NCBI GenBank assembly: GCA_050736615.1
Contig: JBOHWL010000047.1
Span: forward strand, 1 to 8,174
Length of the DNA stretch: 8,174 bases
Direction of reading: 5' to 3'
From: JBOHWJ01 sp050736615
GTDB taxonomy: Bacteria > Desulfobacterota > Binatia > Binatales > Binataceae
Shown here one piece after another: positions 1 through 6,329 of this stretch. A program made the position numbers and the translations under genes. The notes beneath the pieces were generated by a model, which saw only the letters and a list, made by a program, of their open reading frames with translations, made no database searches and was not told the origin of the DNA. The first letter of the stretch is position 1. Each line of letters begins with the position of its first letter.

Positions 1-487
1 GGGTTATACCATCGGCCGGCACCGTCATCAGGGCTGAAGCGCCGCCACTGAGCGCGAGCACCAACAATTCGTCGGACGCTGTCGCTCGCGCAAAATTCAG
101 CGCCGCCCGGCCCGCGATTTCCGACGACGCGTCAGGAATCGGATGTGAAGCAAGCAATAATGCGATCTTTGACCAGGCTGGAGATGCCGTCGCGAAGCTT
201 GCCTCAAGCTTGACCGGCCCTGGTCCGGGTACAATTACGAGTCCCGCACGCAAGCGATCGCTCAACCGATCCGCGAGTTCGGCCGCCATCCCCAAAGCGG
301 CCTTGCCCACCGCCAGCACCCGCACTTTTGCAACCTCGTTGAGGAGTTGCGCAATCTCGACGGCGTTATCAGCCATCGCCTTGGCCTCACCGCAAAAAGC
401 TCGCGCGATTGCGCGCCGGGGCTCGACCGCGCCTACGGCGGCGGCATAGAGCTTAATCAAGTCGGCACGCGTCCGCGACCGCCCCAT
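1..487 (-). CDS. Glycerate 2-kinase (DUF4147/MOFRL family), N-terminal part, cut by window edge
   Basis: This is the 5' part of a gene reading leftwards out of the window; 162 residues are visible, against a usual family length of about 420-450. The family phosphorylates D-glycerate to 2-phosphoglycerate with ATP in the cytoplasm, feeding glycerate from the serine, glyoxylate or sugar-acid pathways into glycolysis. The start is the ATG at 487-485, preceded by an AAAGGTGA Shine-Dalgarno about 6 bases away. Visible family signatures are an N-terminal helix LIKLYAAAVGAVEP (10-23), VLAVGKAALGMAAEL (58-71) with the conserved Lys62, HPIPDASS (115-122), and the glycine loop LALSGGASALM (144-154) of the DUF4147 nucleotide-binding domain. 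The C-terminal MOFRL domain lies outside the window. The gene is divergent from the phosphoesterase at 1042, and no strong promoter was seen upstream. The family assignment is secure; glycerate as substrate follows from the family. Confidence 0.88.
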   Translation of the reverse strand, partial: MGRSRTRADLIKLYAAAVGAVEPRRAIARAFCGEAKAMADNAVEIAQLLNEVAKVRVLAVGKAALGMAAELADRLSDRLRAGLVIVPGPGPVKLEASFATASPAWSKIALLLASHPIPDASSEIAGRAALNFARATASDELLVLALSGGASALMTVPADGIT

Positions 488-713
488 TTTGTTCACCTTT
501 GATCCATTGCACCCCCAGACTATCCCACCCCCGTCCCACTGGCATCCACGCATCGTTAATCAGGGTTAGGGCCAAGCGCGGTGATTCCGTGCAATCGGCA
601 ATGCACTTGCTAGCGGGTCTCACAGTTGCCTGCCGCGCTTAAAAAGGCCGATAGAACAAAGCCGCCGCCCGATAACTTTGATCAACATTGGTAATTTTTT
701 CTCAGGCGGCTAG

Positions 714-943
714 GGAATCTCTGCACGAGCCGTTGGTGTCATTCCGAGCGGAGTCTTCGAAGTGCAGAATCCCGAGAAAACACAGGAAAAGCAGAAAGAT
801 CCGGGATTCCTCGCTGCCTGAACGCACCTCGCGGACTCGTTTGCTCGCTCCGCCTGCGGCTACGCTAGTGCGCTGTGCTCGGAATGACAAAAAAACAAAA
901 TTCACACACTCTGGGAATGAAGGCTAACTTGTGCAGAGGTTCC
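714..943. mobile_element. MITE-like non-autonomous element, 230 bp, with 13-bp terminal inverted repeats and CTAG at both ends
   Basis: The left end GGAATCTCTGCAC (714-726) and the right end GTGCAGAGGTTCC (931-943) are inverted copies matching at 12 of 13 positions. Each end is bordered by CTAG (710-713 and 944-947). CTAG is itself a palindrome, so it can be read as a 4-bp target duplication or as an extension of the inverted repeat; including it and one more base gives an 18-bp repeat with one mismatch. A 4-bp CTAR-type duplication is the known target preference of the IS5 group of insertion sequences, so a deletion derivative of such an element is a reasonable inference. No transposase is encoded, so any movement would have needed one in trans. 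A full-length IS in this genome with the same ends would settle its origin. Confidence 0.62.
738..888. repeat. Nested palindromic intergenic repeat (GTCATTCCGAGC type)
   Basis: GTCATTCCGAGC at 738-749 is repeated in perfect inverted form as GCTCGGAATGAC at 877-888. Further inside, AATCCCG near 768-774 faces CGGGATT at 802-808. On the minus strand the region therefore reads as two converging arms around a short A/T-rich centre. Translation of this stretch gives fragments such as SFRAQR, GSEESRIF and ARNDT. These are familiar to me as spurious 'proteins' predicted from dispersed intergenic repeats in many bacterial genomes. It is most likely one copy of a dispersed repeat family sitting inside the larger inverted-repeat element. 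Copy number cannot be judged from this window. Confidence 0.65.
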
Positions 944-1041
944 CTAGCGGTTTTTAAGAATGGAACCCTTGTTCCAGTAAGCGTTGAAGCTGATACGGGC
1001 AACACCGATCCAACAATGATGACGTGGAGCATTGCACTCGA

Positions 1042-2540
1042 ATGATAACGGCTGGATTCAACCGAAGCGTTTGGCTCCTGGCGGGTGCTTTGGTTCTGAT
1101 TGGCTGCGCCAATGGCTCTGGCTCTCCTCCGCCCTCACCCGGCGCAACTGGACTGGCGCGCGTCAGTCACATCATTGTCATGATGCAGGAGAATCATTCA
1201 TTCGATAATTACCTCGGAGCGCTCCCCTATGCGCCCGGTTCGCCGTACCATGTCGGTCCATGTGCGGCCACCGACCACAGGTGCGTTGACGGCCTGACTT
1301 GCACGGTCGATGCGTCCGGCAATTATTCCTGCTCAAACACGAACCCGGAAGCGGACGGTTCGGCAACGGTGACGGCTTTTCACGATCCGCGGTTGTGCGT
1401 CCCGACTGATCTCGATCACAGTTGGCTGGGAACCCATCATGAAGTGAATTTCGCCGATCCCAACAATGCGCTCAACGGCGTCATGGACGGCTTTGTGAGC
1501 CAGAATGATTTGACGCTGGAACCTGACCCTCCGGAGGGCGCCGATGATGACGATACGATGGGTTTTTATAACCGACCGACCTGCCCTACTATTACGCATT
1601 GGCCGAAACCTTCGCCGTGGACGATCGCTACTTCTCCTCCCTGCTCGGACAAACCGTGCCCAATCGCATGTACGAATTGGCCGGAACTTCGTTCGGCCAT
1701 CTGGTCACGAGCGTAGCCGAAGCCATCCCGCCCCCGGGAGGCTATCAGCCGATCAACGGCACTATTTTCGATCTGCTCGACAAAAATAATATCTCGTGGG
1801 GTGAATACCTCGAGGCCGGCGGCACCACCGAACTAGGGATTCCCTACGGCGCACTCTTCCGTCCGCCACTTCCGCCCCATTTCCAGACCTTGGACCAGTT
1901 CATGTCACAGGCGTCTTCCGGCAATTTGCCGGGCGTTGCATTCGTGGACTTGTCACTGCAAGACAGCGAGCACCCGCCCTATGACATTCGGGCTGGCGAA
2001 GCGATGGTCGCGAGCGTGGTCGACGCCGTGCGTACGGGACCGAATTGGAAAGACTCGATTATCCTGTGGACCTACGACGAGCATGGCGGTTTTTATGACC
2101 ATGTAACGCCACCCGCAGCCGTTGCGCCCGACAATATCCCGCCGGGGCAATGCGCCGATTTGTCGAATCCGCCCACCTCGGAGACTCCCGGCAATGGCGC
2201 TCAATGCGGCGATAGCGCTAGCCAGGCCCAAGCATTGTGCGCGCAAGCCGCGCCGGGTGAAGCCTGCGCGGGTTTCAATCAGTATGGCGTGCGCGTGCCC
2301 TTCGCGGCCATCTCACCGTTTTCCAAATATGCCTATGTATCGCATGCGATGGCCGATCATGGATCGATTCTGGCCTTGATCGAGGCCCGCTTCACACCCG
2401 GACAGCATTTGACCATGCGTGATGCGAACGCGAACGACCTGGAGGATTTGTTCGATTTCGTCAATGCGCCGTCGCTTAACGCGAAAGTTTCGCCAACTCT
2501 GGCGCCGCCGCCCAGCTCCAGTGATCCGGGTTGCTCATGA
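1042..2540 (+). pseudogene. Lipoprotein phosphoesterase (phospholipase C / acid phosphatase family, PF04185), broken by a single frameshift
   Basis: Two adjacent frames together make one complete phosphoesterase of about 499 residues. The first frame (1042 to about 1574) gives a lipoprotein signal MITAGFNRSVWLLAGALVLIGC with lipobox LIGC and Cys22, then QENHSFDNYLG (49-59), the metal/nucleophile motif of the family, then LDHSW and NGVMDGF. The second frame, used from about 1575, continues with DLPYYYALAETF, VPNRMYELAGTS, WTYDEHGGFYDH (about 343-354) and GVRVPFAAISPFSK, and ends at the TGA at 2538-2540. One base is missing between 1572 and 1578; adding one restores NRTDLPYYY. The second frame has a TAA at 1569-1571, so the shift must lie after it, and no slippery heptamer is present. 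It may be a real pseudogene or an assembly error. GTG at 1024 is an alternative start, but ATG 1042 begins the signal peptide directly; a GGAG lies 12 bases upstream. The product would be anchored to an outer membrane, as residue +2 is Ala, and would hydrolyse phosphate esters or phospholipids; the substrate is unknown. Confidence 0.85.
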
Positions 2541-2649
2541 CGGCCAAAAAAACGAGGTCCTGAGATAAGAACGGCGCGGCTTGCGTGAATCGGATTCCGT
2601 CCGTGCATGATCACGCGGCCAGCGGTTAACTTACGCCGGGACGATTTTT

Positions 2650-3369
2650 TTAACGCATTGATTTTTTCGACCGCGGTCGGCGCGGGTGCAACGCACGCAC
2701 GCTGCCGTCAAGCCGTGAAGCGACCAGCACCAGGTCCGCCATTTTGAGGAACAGTCCGGTGCCGACCACGCCCGCTATCGCCACCAGTTCGCGTTCAAGC
2801 CGCGCGGCATTGCCAATTTGACGAACGCCGCAGTTCAGCACCAGGTTGCCGTTATCGCTGATATAGAACGAACCGTTGGCGTTTTTGCGGATTTTCGGCT
2901 TAAGCCCCAGCCGTGTGATTTCGCGCTCGCAATAAGGCAAGGCGAATGGCACCACTTCGACCGGCAAATTGCCGTGGTCTCCCAAGCGCTTGACCAGCTT
3001 TTCCTCCCCAACCAGGAAAATCGTGCGGCGTGAAAAGGCGGCGACGATTTTTTCACGCACCATCGCGCCTCCATTGCCTTTGATCAGATTAAGCCGGGGG
3101 TCAACCTCGTCGGCGCCATCGAAATCAATATCGATCCGGGGAACGTGGGCCAAATCGTCAATAATTTCGATCCCGACTTCGCGGCCCAAATGCGCGCTCG
3201 CGTCGGAAGTCGGGATGCCGCGCACCTTGCGTCCGCTTTTACCCAGCGCGCGGATAAATGCGCTGGCCGCGCGTCCCGTGCCCAACCCAAGGGTTTGGCC
3301 GTCCTTGACGTAACGCAACGCGTAACGGCCGAGCGCGTCGAGATAGGCGAGGTCGGTGGCGTTCTCCAA
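2650..3369 (-). CDS. rpiA: Ribose-5-phosphate isomerase A
   Basis: This cytoplasmic enzyme interconverts ribose 5-phosphate and ribulose 5-phosphate in the pentose phosphate pathway, supplying ribose for nucleotides. Counted from an upstream TTG at 3402, the motifs are GLGTGRAASAFI (39-50), GIPTSDAS (62-69), FDGADEVD (94-101) with the catalytic aspartates 95 and 98, IKGNGGA (107-113) with Lys108, and REK (116-118) with the general base Glu117. These match E. coli RpiA Asp81, Asp84, Lys94 and Glu103 at a constant offset of 14. That offset favours the TTG at 3369-3367 (239 residues), which has an AGAGGA ribosome site 9 bases upstream. The TTG at 3402 overlaps the folE stop as TTGA and has only a very close GGCAGG. 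Unusually, the phosphate loop reads GTGRAA where E. coli has GTGSTA. It is the last gene of the four-gene run and converges on the phosphoesterase; no clear terminator is seen. Confidence 0.93.
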   Translation of the reverse strand: MENATDLAYLDALGRYALRYVKDGQTLGLGTGRAASAFIRALGKSGRKVRGIPTSDASAHLGREVGIEIIDDLAHVPRIDIDFDGADEVDPRLNLIKGNGGAMVREKIVAAFSRRTIFLVGEEKLVKRLGDHGNLPVEVVPFALPYCEREITRLGLKPKIRKNANGSFYISDNGNLVLNCGVRQIGNAARLERELVAIAGVVGTGLFLKMADLVLVASRLDGSVRALHPRRPRSKKSMR

Positions 3370-3398
3370 GGGCGGGAGTCCTCTGCGACGGGCGGCGA

Positions 3399-3974
3399 TC
3401 AACGCCTGCCATTACGCATCAACTGCATGAATTCCTGGCGCGTATCCATGTTGGTGCGGAATACTCCCAGCATGGCCGAGGTGGTGACGTACGAGTTCTG
3501 CTTTTCCACCCCGCGCATGCGCATGCACATATGTTCGGCCTCGAGCACGACGGCCACGCCGAGCGGCTCGATTTCATCCATGATGGTCTGCGCAATCTGG
3601 GTGGTCAGGCGTTCCTGCACTTGCAGGCGCCGCGCATAAATCTCCACCATGCGAGCGATTTTTGACAGTCCCACGATGCGCCGGTTGGGCAAATAGGCGA
3701 CATGCGCCTTGCCCATGAACGGCAGCAGGTGATGTTCACACAGCGAGTAGAAATCGAGGTCCTTGCACAGGATCATCTCCTGGTAATCTTCCTCGGTGAA
3801 CAATGCGCCGTTGATCGCCACCTTCGGATCCTCGGCGTAGCCATGCGTCAGATATTCGAGCGCCTTCACCAGGCGCAGCGGCGTTCGCGCCAGTCCTTCG
3901 CGCTCCGGGTCCTCGCCGATATGGCGCAACAGCACCCTTACGGCTTGCTCGGCGGTTTCCTGGTCTTGAGCCAT
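3399..3974 (-). CDS. folE: GTP cyclohydrolase I (type IA)
   Basis: FolE converts GTP to 7,8-dihydroneopterin triphosphate and formate, the first committed step of tetrahydrofolate and pterin synthesis; the family works as a cytoplasmic homodecamer. The 191 residues are normal for bacterial FolE. Key features are GLARTPLR (27-34), the zinc motif SLCEHHLLPF (77-86) giving Cys79 and His82, VAYLPNRRIVGLSKIARMVE (92-111), RLQVQERLT (116-124), and EAEHMCMRMRGV (145-156) giving the third zinc ligand, Cys150. All three zinc ligands are present, so this is the zinc-dependent FolE and not FolE2. The ATG at 3974 has an AGGAAG ribosome site 7 bases upstream. The methylenetetrahydrofolate reductase gene ends 21 bases upstream, and rpiA follows within about 30 bases or overlaps. 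Cotranscription with the upstream reductase places pterin supply beside a folate-using enzyme. Confidence 0.97.
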   Translation of the reverse strand: MAQDQETAEQAVRVLLRHIGEDPEREGLARTPLRLVKALEYLTHGYAEDPKVAINGALFTEEDYQEMILCKDLDFYSLCEHHLLPFMGKAHVAYLPNRRIVGLSKIARMVEIYARRLQVQERLTTQIAQTIMDEIEPLGVAVVLEAEHMCMRMRGVEKQNSYVTTSAMLGVFRTNMDTRQEFMQLMRNGRR

Positions 3975-3995
3975 GTCGTCGCTTCCTTTTGAATC

Positions 3996-4889
3996 CTAGC
4001 GCAAGCGACGGCGGCCCCATTCCAACGCCAGTTCGATCGCGAGCGAAGGGCCGCCGCCGCTCATGATATTAAAGCCTGCCACGTCACCGGCCATCGCGTC
4101 CATCAGTGCGAGATTGTGTTCGAGCGACATCCGCCGCACATCCGTTTCCGCAACGCCAGCGAAGCGTTCCAGATGGGGCTGCGCTCCGCTCAAATCCTTG
4201 ATCTTTTCCTTGAGGTAATCCGCCATCGATTCGCGCTTGATCGGCAATATGCCAAGCACCGTAAACAGACCGTGGCGATGCGCGGCTTCGGCGAACCTGA
4301 GCGCGGTGTCACGCTCGAACACCGGCTGGGTGATAACGAAACGCGCGCCGCCGGCCGCTTTGCGCCGCAGCAATTCGAGTTCGCGCTCCAGATTCGCACG
4401 ATTTGGATTGGCAACTACGCCGGCGATCATATTCGGCAGCATTTTGAGCGGCCGCTTTCCTTCACCCGTATCGCCGCGGTTAAGATCGGCAATCATGTCC
4501 AACAGGCTGAATGGATCGAGGTCATGCACAGGGCGCGCCCCCGCACTGCCGTCCGGCGGAAGCCTGTCCCCCCGCAGAGCGACAACCGCATCGACGCCGA
4601 GTGCGCCGGCGCCAAGCAGATCCGACTTGATCGCGAAACGGTTGCGGTCGCGACAAGAGACGTTGAGCACCACCGGCATCGACAGACGCCCCTTTATTAG
4701 CGAGGCGAACACCAAGCCCGACATTTTCACCCGGCCCAAAGCGTTGTCGGCGAGATTGATCGCGTCAACCCGACCGCGCAGCACCGCAAGCTTGTCCAGC
4801 AGCAGTTTGGCGTTGATACCTCGCGGCGGCGCGATCTCCAGCCATAGCACTGGCCGGCGGACATCCAGACTTTCGAGCAACGTGCTCAA
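3996..4889 (-). CDS. Methylenetetrahydrofolate reductase (MetF-like, short form)
   Basis: The product (297 residues) belongs to the MTHFR TIM-barrel flavoprotein family (PF02219), which reduces 5,10-methylene-THF to 5-methyl-THF, the methyl donor for methionine synthase. Visible features are WLEIAPPRG (16-24), where Glu18 corresponds to E. coli MetF Glu28; NLADNALGRVKMS (45-57); VALRGD (103-108), where Asp108 corresponds to Asp120; FVITQPVFE (184-192), where Gln188 corresponds to Gln183; and LGILPIKR, common in this family. The C-terminal regulatory domain of eukaryotic enzymes is absent. The sequence is clearly diverged from E. coli MetF, so I give no gene symbol; a MetV-like or lineage-specific MTHFR is possible. 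The start is uncertain: TTG at 4889 has GGTGGA only 2 bases upstream, and a second TTG at 4880 is 11 bases from the same site. A stop lies six codons further upstream. It follows the homoserine kinase gene by 94 bases and precedes folE by 21. Confidence 0.87.
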   Translation of the reverse strand: MSTLLESLDVRRPVLWLEIAPPRGINAKLLLDKLAVLRGRVDAINLADNALGRVKMSGLVFASLIKGRLSMPVVLNVSCRDRNRFAIKSDLLGAGALGVDAVVALRGDRLPPDGSAGARPVHDLDPFSLLDMIADLNRGDTGEGKRPLKMLPNMIAGVVANPNRANLERELELLRRKAAGGARFVITQPVFERDTALRFAEAAHRHGLFTVLGILPIKRESMADYLKEKIKDLSGAQPHLERFAGVAETDVRRMSLEHNLALMDAMAGDVAGFNIMSGGGPSLAIELALEWGRRRLR

Positions 4890-4983
4890 AATCCACCGGG
4901 AGGGTTAATCACCAGAACCGCGCGGGCGGGCGAAGTAAGACAAGTGTGGAAAAATCATCGCGGAGGATAGGAGATTGATGAAT

Positions 4984-6021
4984 TCAGGCCTTCAGGCGTT
5001 CGTTGGCTTTGACTTTTTGATACTTGCGATAGTCGTACCCGGTCGCCATCGCCATCAACAGAGCCTCCATCCCGCCCTCCTTTTCACGACGCAGCACGCG
5101 CAAGCGGTCGAAAAATTCATTAAAGTCCTTATCCACTCGCGTAACTCCGTCGCGATGCGGCTTGAGGAAGAAATCGTGCAGCCGCGTCACCGTGAAGCGC
5201 AGTGAGGAATAGCGCAATTCGTTGGGAAAAGCGTCCCATTCGGCCAGCGATAAGGTGCGCACGGTCTCATACCCGCGCAACAGATAGCGGAAGCGGTCAA
5301 GCGAATAGGTGCCATCAATAAAGCACAGCGCATTGACGCAAGTGGCGATGTCGAAAATAAACTTGCCTCGGCAGGCCGCTTCGAAATCGAGCACCGCCGT
5401 CAGCTTTTCGCCCCGAAACAGCACGTTGTCCGCGAAAAGATCGCCGTGAATGATCCCCTTGGGCAGCTTCCCTTCCAGGTAACGTGTCAGATAGTCGATC
5501 TCGTCTTCAAGCGTCCGCATGGTCTTGCGGAAGTAGTTGGGTAGTCGCGTTCGCACCGTCAAATACAGGTCGGCGATACGCTCGAAGCTGAAACGGTTGT
5601 CAATGCCTTTTTTGTAGCCTTTGCCGATGACGTGCAGTTCGCCCAACGCGCGTCCGATAGTCTCGAGCTGAGTCGGCCGCAGGCGCGCGACCGACAAAAC
5701 CCGTCCGTCGTAATAGCGGAATAGCGAGACGCACTTGTTCTCGAAATCGCGGTAGAAACGCCCGGTGCGGTCTTGCATCGGATGCGGGCAGGGGAACGAA
5801 TGTTTCCGCAAAAAGGTGAGTAAGTCGATTTCGCGCCTTACTTCACTTTCGCTCTTAACCTCGTCGACCCGCAGCAGGAACTTGCCCTTGCCGGTTTCGA
5901 GCAGATAGTTGCTGTTGACGGAGCCTTCCGGAACCCCGACGACATTACCAACTCGCCCGAAGTTGTAATCCTCCGCGAGCTCTTCGATAAAGGTTTTGCT
6001 GAGCTCGGTATAAACGGCCAT
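4984..6021 (-). CDS. thrB: Homoserine kinase, aminoglycoside-phosphotransferase-fold type
   Basis: The product (345 residues) matches the APH-fold homoserine kinase (the ThrB type found in Pseudomonas and alphaproteobacteria, not the GHMP-fold enzyme of E. coli). It phosphorylates L-homoserine with ATP to O-phosphohomoserine for threonine synthase in the cytoplasm. Family features are the N-terminal MAVYTELSKTFIEELAEDY, GSVNSNYLLET (33-43) with KFLLRVDE as the nucleotide-binding strand, SFPCPHPM (75-82), the catalytic loop HGDLFADN (192-199) with Asp194 and Asn199, the metal-binding DFE (212-214), and GKFIFDIATCVNALCF. The ATG at 6021 is 27-30 bases below a good promoter (6055-6083), but no Shine-Dalgarno lies at normal spacing. 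The C-terminus is about 20 residues longer and more basic than usual. It leads the four-gene run. The related hydroxylysine and other COG2334 kinases are less likely. Confidence 0.9.
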   Translation of the reverse strand: MAVYTELSKTFIEELAEDYNFGRVGNVVGVPEGSVNSNYLLETGKGKFLLRVDEVKSESEVRREIDLLTFLRKHSFPCPHPMQDRTGRFYRDFENKCVSLFRYYDGRVLSVARLRPTQLETIGRALGELHVIGKGYKKGIDNRFSFERIADLYLTVRTRLPNYFRKTMRTLEDEIDYLTRYLEGKLPKGIIHGDLFADNVLFRGEKLTAVLDFEAACRGKFIFDIATCVNALCFIDGTYSLDRFRYLLRGYETVRTLSLAEWDAFPNELRYSSLRFTVTRLHDFFLKPHRDGVTRVDKDFNEFFDRLRVLRREKEGGMEALLMAMATGYDYRKYQKVKANERLKA

Positions 6022-6054
6022 GAAGTTGGAGACGGTGGCTAATCACCCGCCGCA

Positions 6055-6083
6055 ATACTAGAACCTGATCGGCGGAACGTCAA
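6055..6083 (-). promoter_or_regulatory. Sigma70-type promoter for thrB and probably the operon behind it
   Basis: On the minus strand there is a -35 box TTGACG (6083-6078, 5 of 6 consensus bases), a 17-base spacer and a -10 box TAGTAT (6060-6055, 4 of 6). The expected start of transcription is near 6048, giving a leader of about 27 bases before the ATG at 6021. Leader and spacing are ordinary. No attenuator peptide or riboswitch fold fits in so short a leader. Confidence 0.65.
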
Positions 6084-6251
6084 CTGGAACGCGAAAAAAG
6101 CACGCTTGGCCGCCTTACAAGCCGGGAAAGAGCAGCAGCGCCAGACCTCGAAGTGCCGCGCCTGTACCCTGCAGAGCATCAATAGTGGCGACCGATCACG
6201 CCACGAGGTTCACCCGCATATCCATCAAGCGCGCGGCTGGCGATTGATCCG

Positions 6252-6280
6252 ATTACGGTTCGTGACGGATTTACTATAAT
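6252..6280 (+). promoter_or_regulatory. Promoter for the peroxiredoxin gene (perfect -10, weak -35)
   Basis: A perfect TATAAT stands at 6275-6280. At 17-base spacing the -35 hexamer is ATTACG (6252-6257), only 3 of 6, so the promoter may need an activator. The expected transcription start is near 6287, leaving a leader of about 43 bases. Confidence 0.6.
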
Positions 6281-6284
6281 CACG

Positions 6285-6297
6285 GCGCATCATGCGC
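6285..6297. promoter_or_regulatory. Perfect palindrome GCGCAT-C-ATGCGC at the predicted transcription start
   Basis: Two 6-base arms are separated by one base and lie 5 bases downstream of the TATAAT, across the expected transcription start of the peroxiredoxin gene. A site there could be a repressor operator. Chance is possible for a palindrome of this size in GC-rich DNA. Confidence 0.35.
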
Positions 6298-6329
6298 GAT
6301 CTCAACCCCTAGGCCGTGAGGACCCAGCC

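Larger units (their letters stand above)
488..1041. other. Long non-coding gap holding a MITE-like element
   Basis: No credible gene lies between the divergent glycerate kinase and phosphoesterase genes. The part next to the kinase (488-709) contains only a small inverted repeat GTGCA/TGCAC at 589-606, which could be an operator or chance. The middle (710-947) is the inverted-repeat element described separately. The part next to the phosphoesterase (948-1041) has a perfect TGGAAC-CCTT-GTTCCA hairpin at 961-976 and no clear promoter hexamers. The short open frames through the middle come from repeat sequence and have no protein-like features. Confidence 0.7.
6022..6329. other. Divergent intergenic region between thrB and the peroxiredoxin gene
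   Basis: This 308-base region has no credible gene. It carries a leftward promoter for thrB (6055-6083) and a rightward promoter for the peroxiredoxin gene (6252-6280) followed by a short palindrome (6285-6297). The central part, roughly 6084-6245, holds no recognisable RNA gene, repeat or regulatory motif. Confidence 0.7.

Noticed and set aside
688..927. Open frames of 67-79 codons on both strands in the 488-1023 gap
   Set aside because: They run through the inverted-repeat element, and their translations (SFRAQR, SEESRIF, ARNDT) are the usual spurious products of dispersed intergenic repeats; no ribosome site or family signature.
961..976. TGGAAC-CCTT-GTTCCA hairpin upstream of the phosphoesterase as a terminator or operator
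   Set aside because: It is a perfect stem but only 6 bp, with no T tract and no promoter around it to place it; left as a note in the gap entry.
1563..1580. Programmed -1 frameshifting in the phosphoesterase gene
   Set aside because: The T5 run at 1563-1567 does not form a slippery heptamer in the right frame, and the receiving frame has a TAA at 1569-1571, so slippage there would terminate.
2583..2616. GCGTGA/TCACGC inverted repeat between the phosphoesterase and rpiA as a terminator
   Set aside because: The arms are only 6 bases, with a 22-base loop and no adjacent T run on either strand.
2969..3639. Plus-strand open frames across rpiA and folE
   Set aside because: They are antisense to genes whose catalytic residues are all identifiable; their compositions follow from the GC-rich codon positions of the real genes.
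4116..4908. Long plus-strand open frames of 194 and 223 codons opposite the MTHFR gene
   Set aside because: They are shadows of the MTHFR gene, rich in Arg, Ser and Pro, with no recognisable domain or ribosome site.
4890..4983. A second promoter or riboswitch before the MTHFR gene
   Set aside because: No paired -35/-10 boxes with acceptable spacing and no recognisable SAM or folate riboswitch elements were found in these 94 bases.
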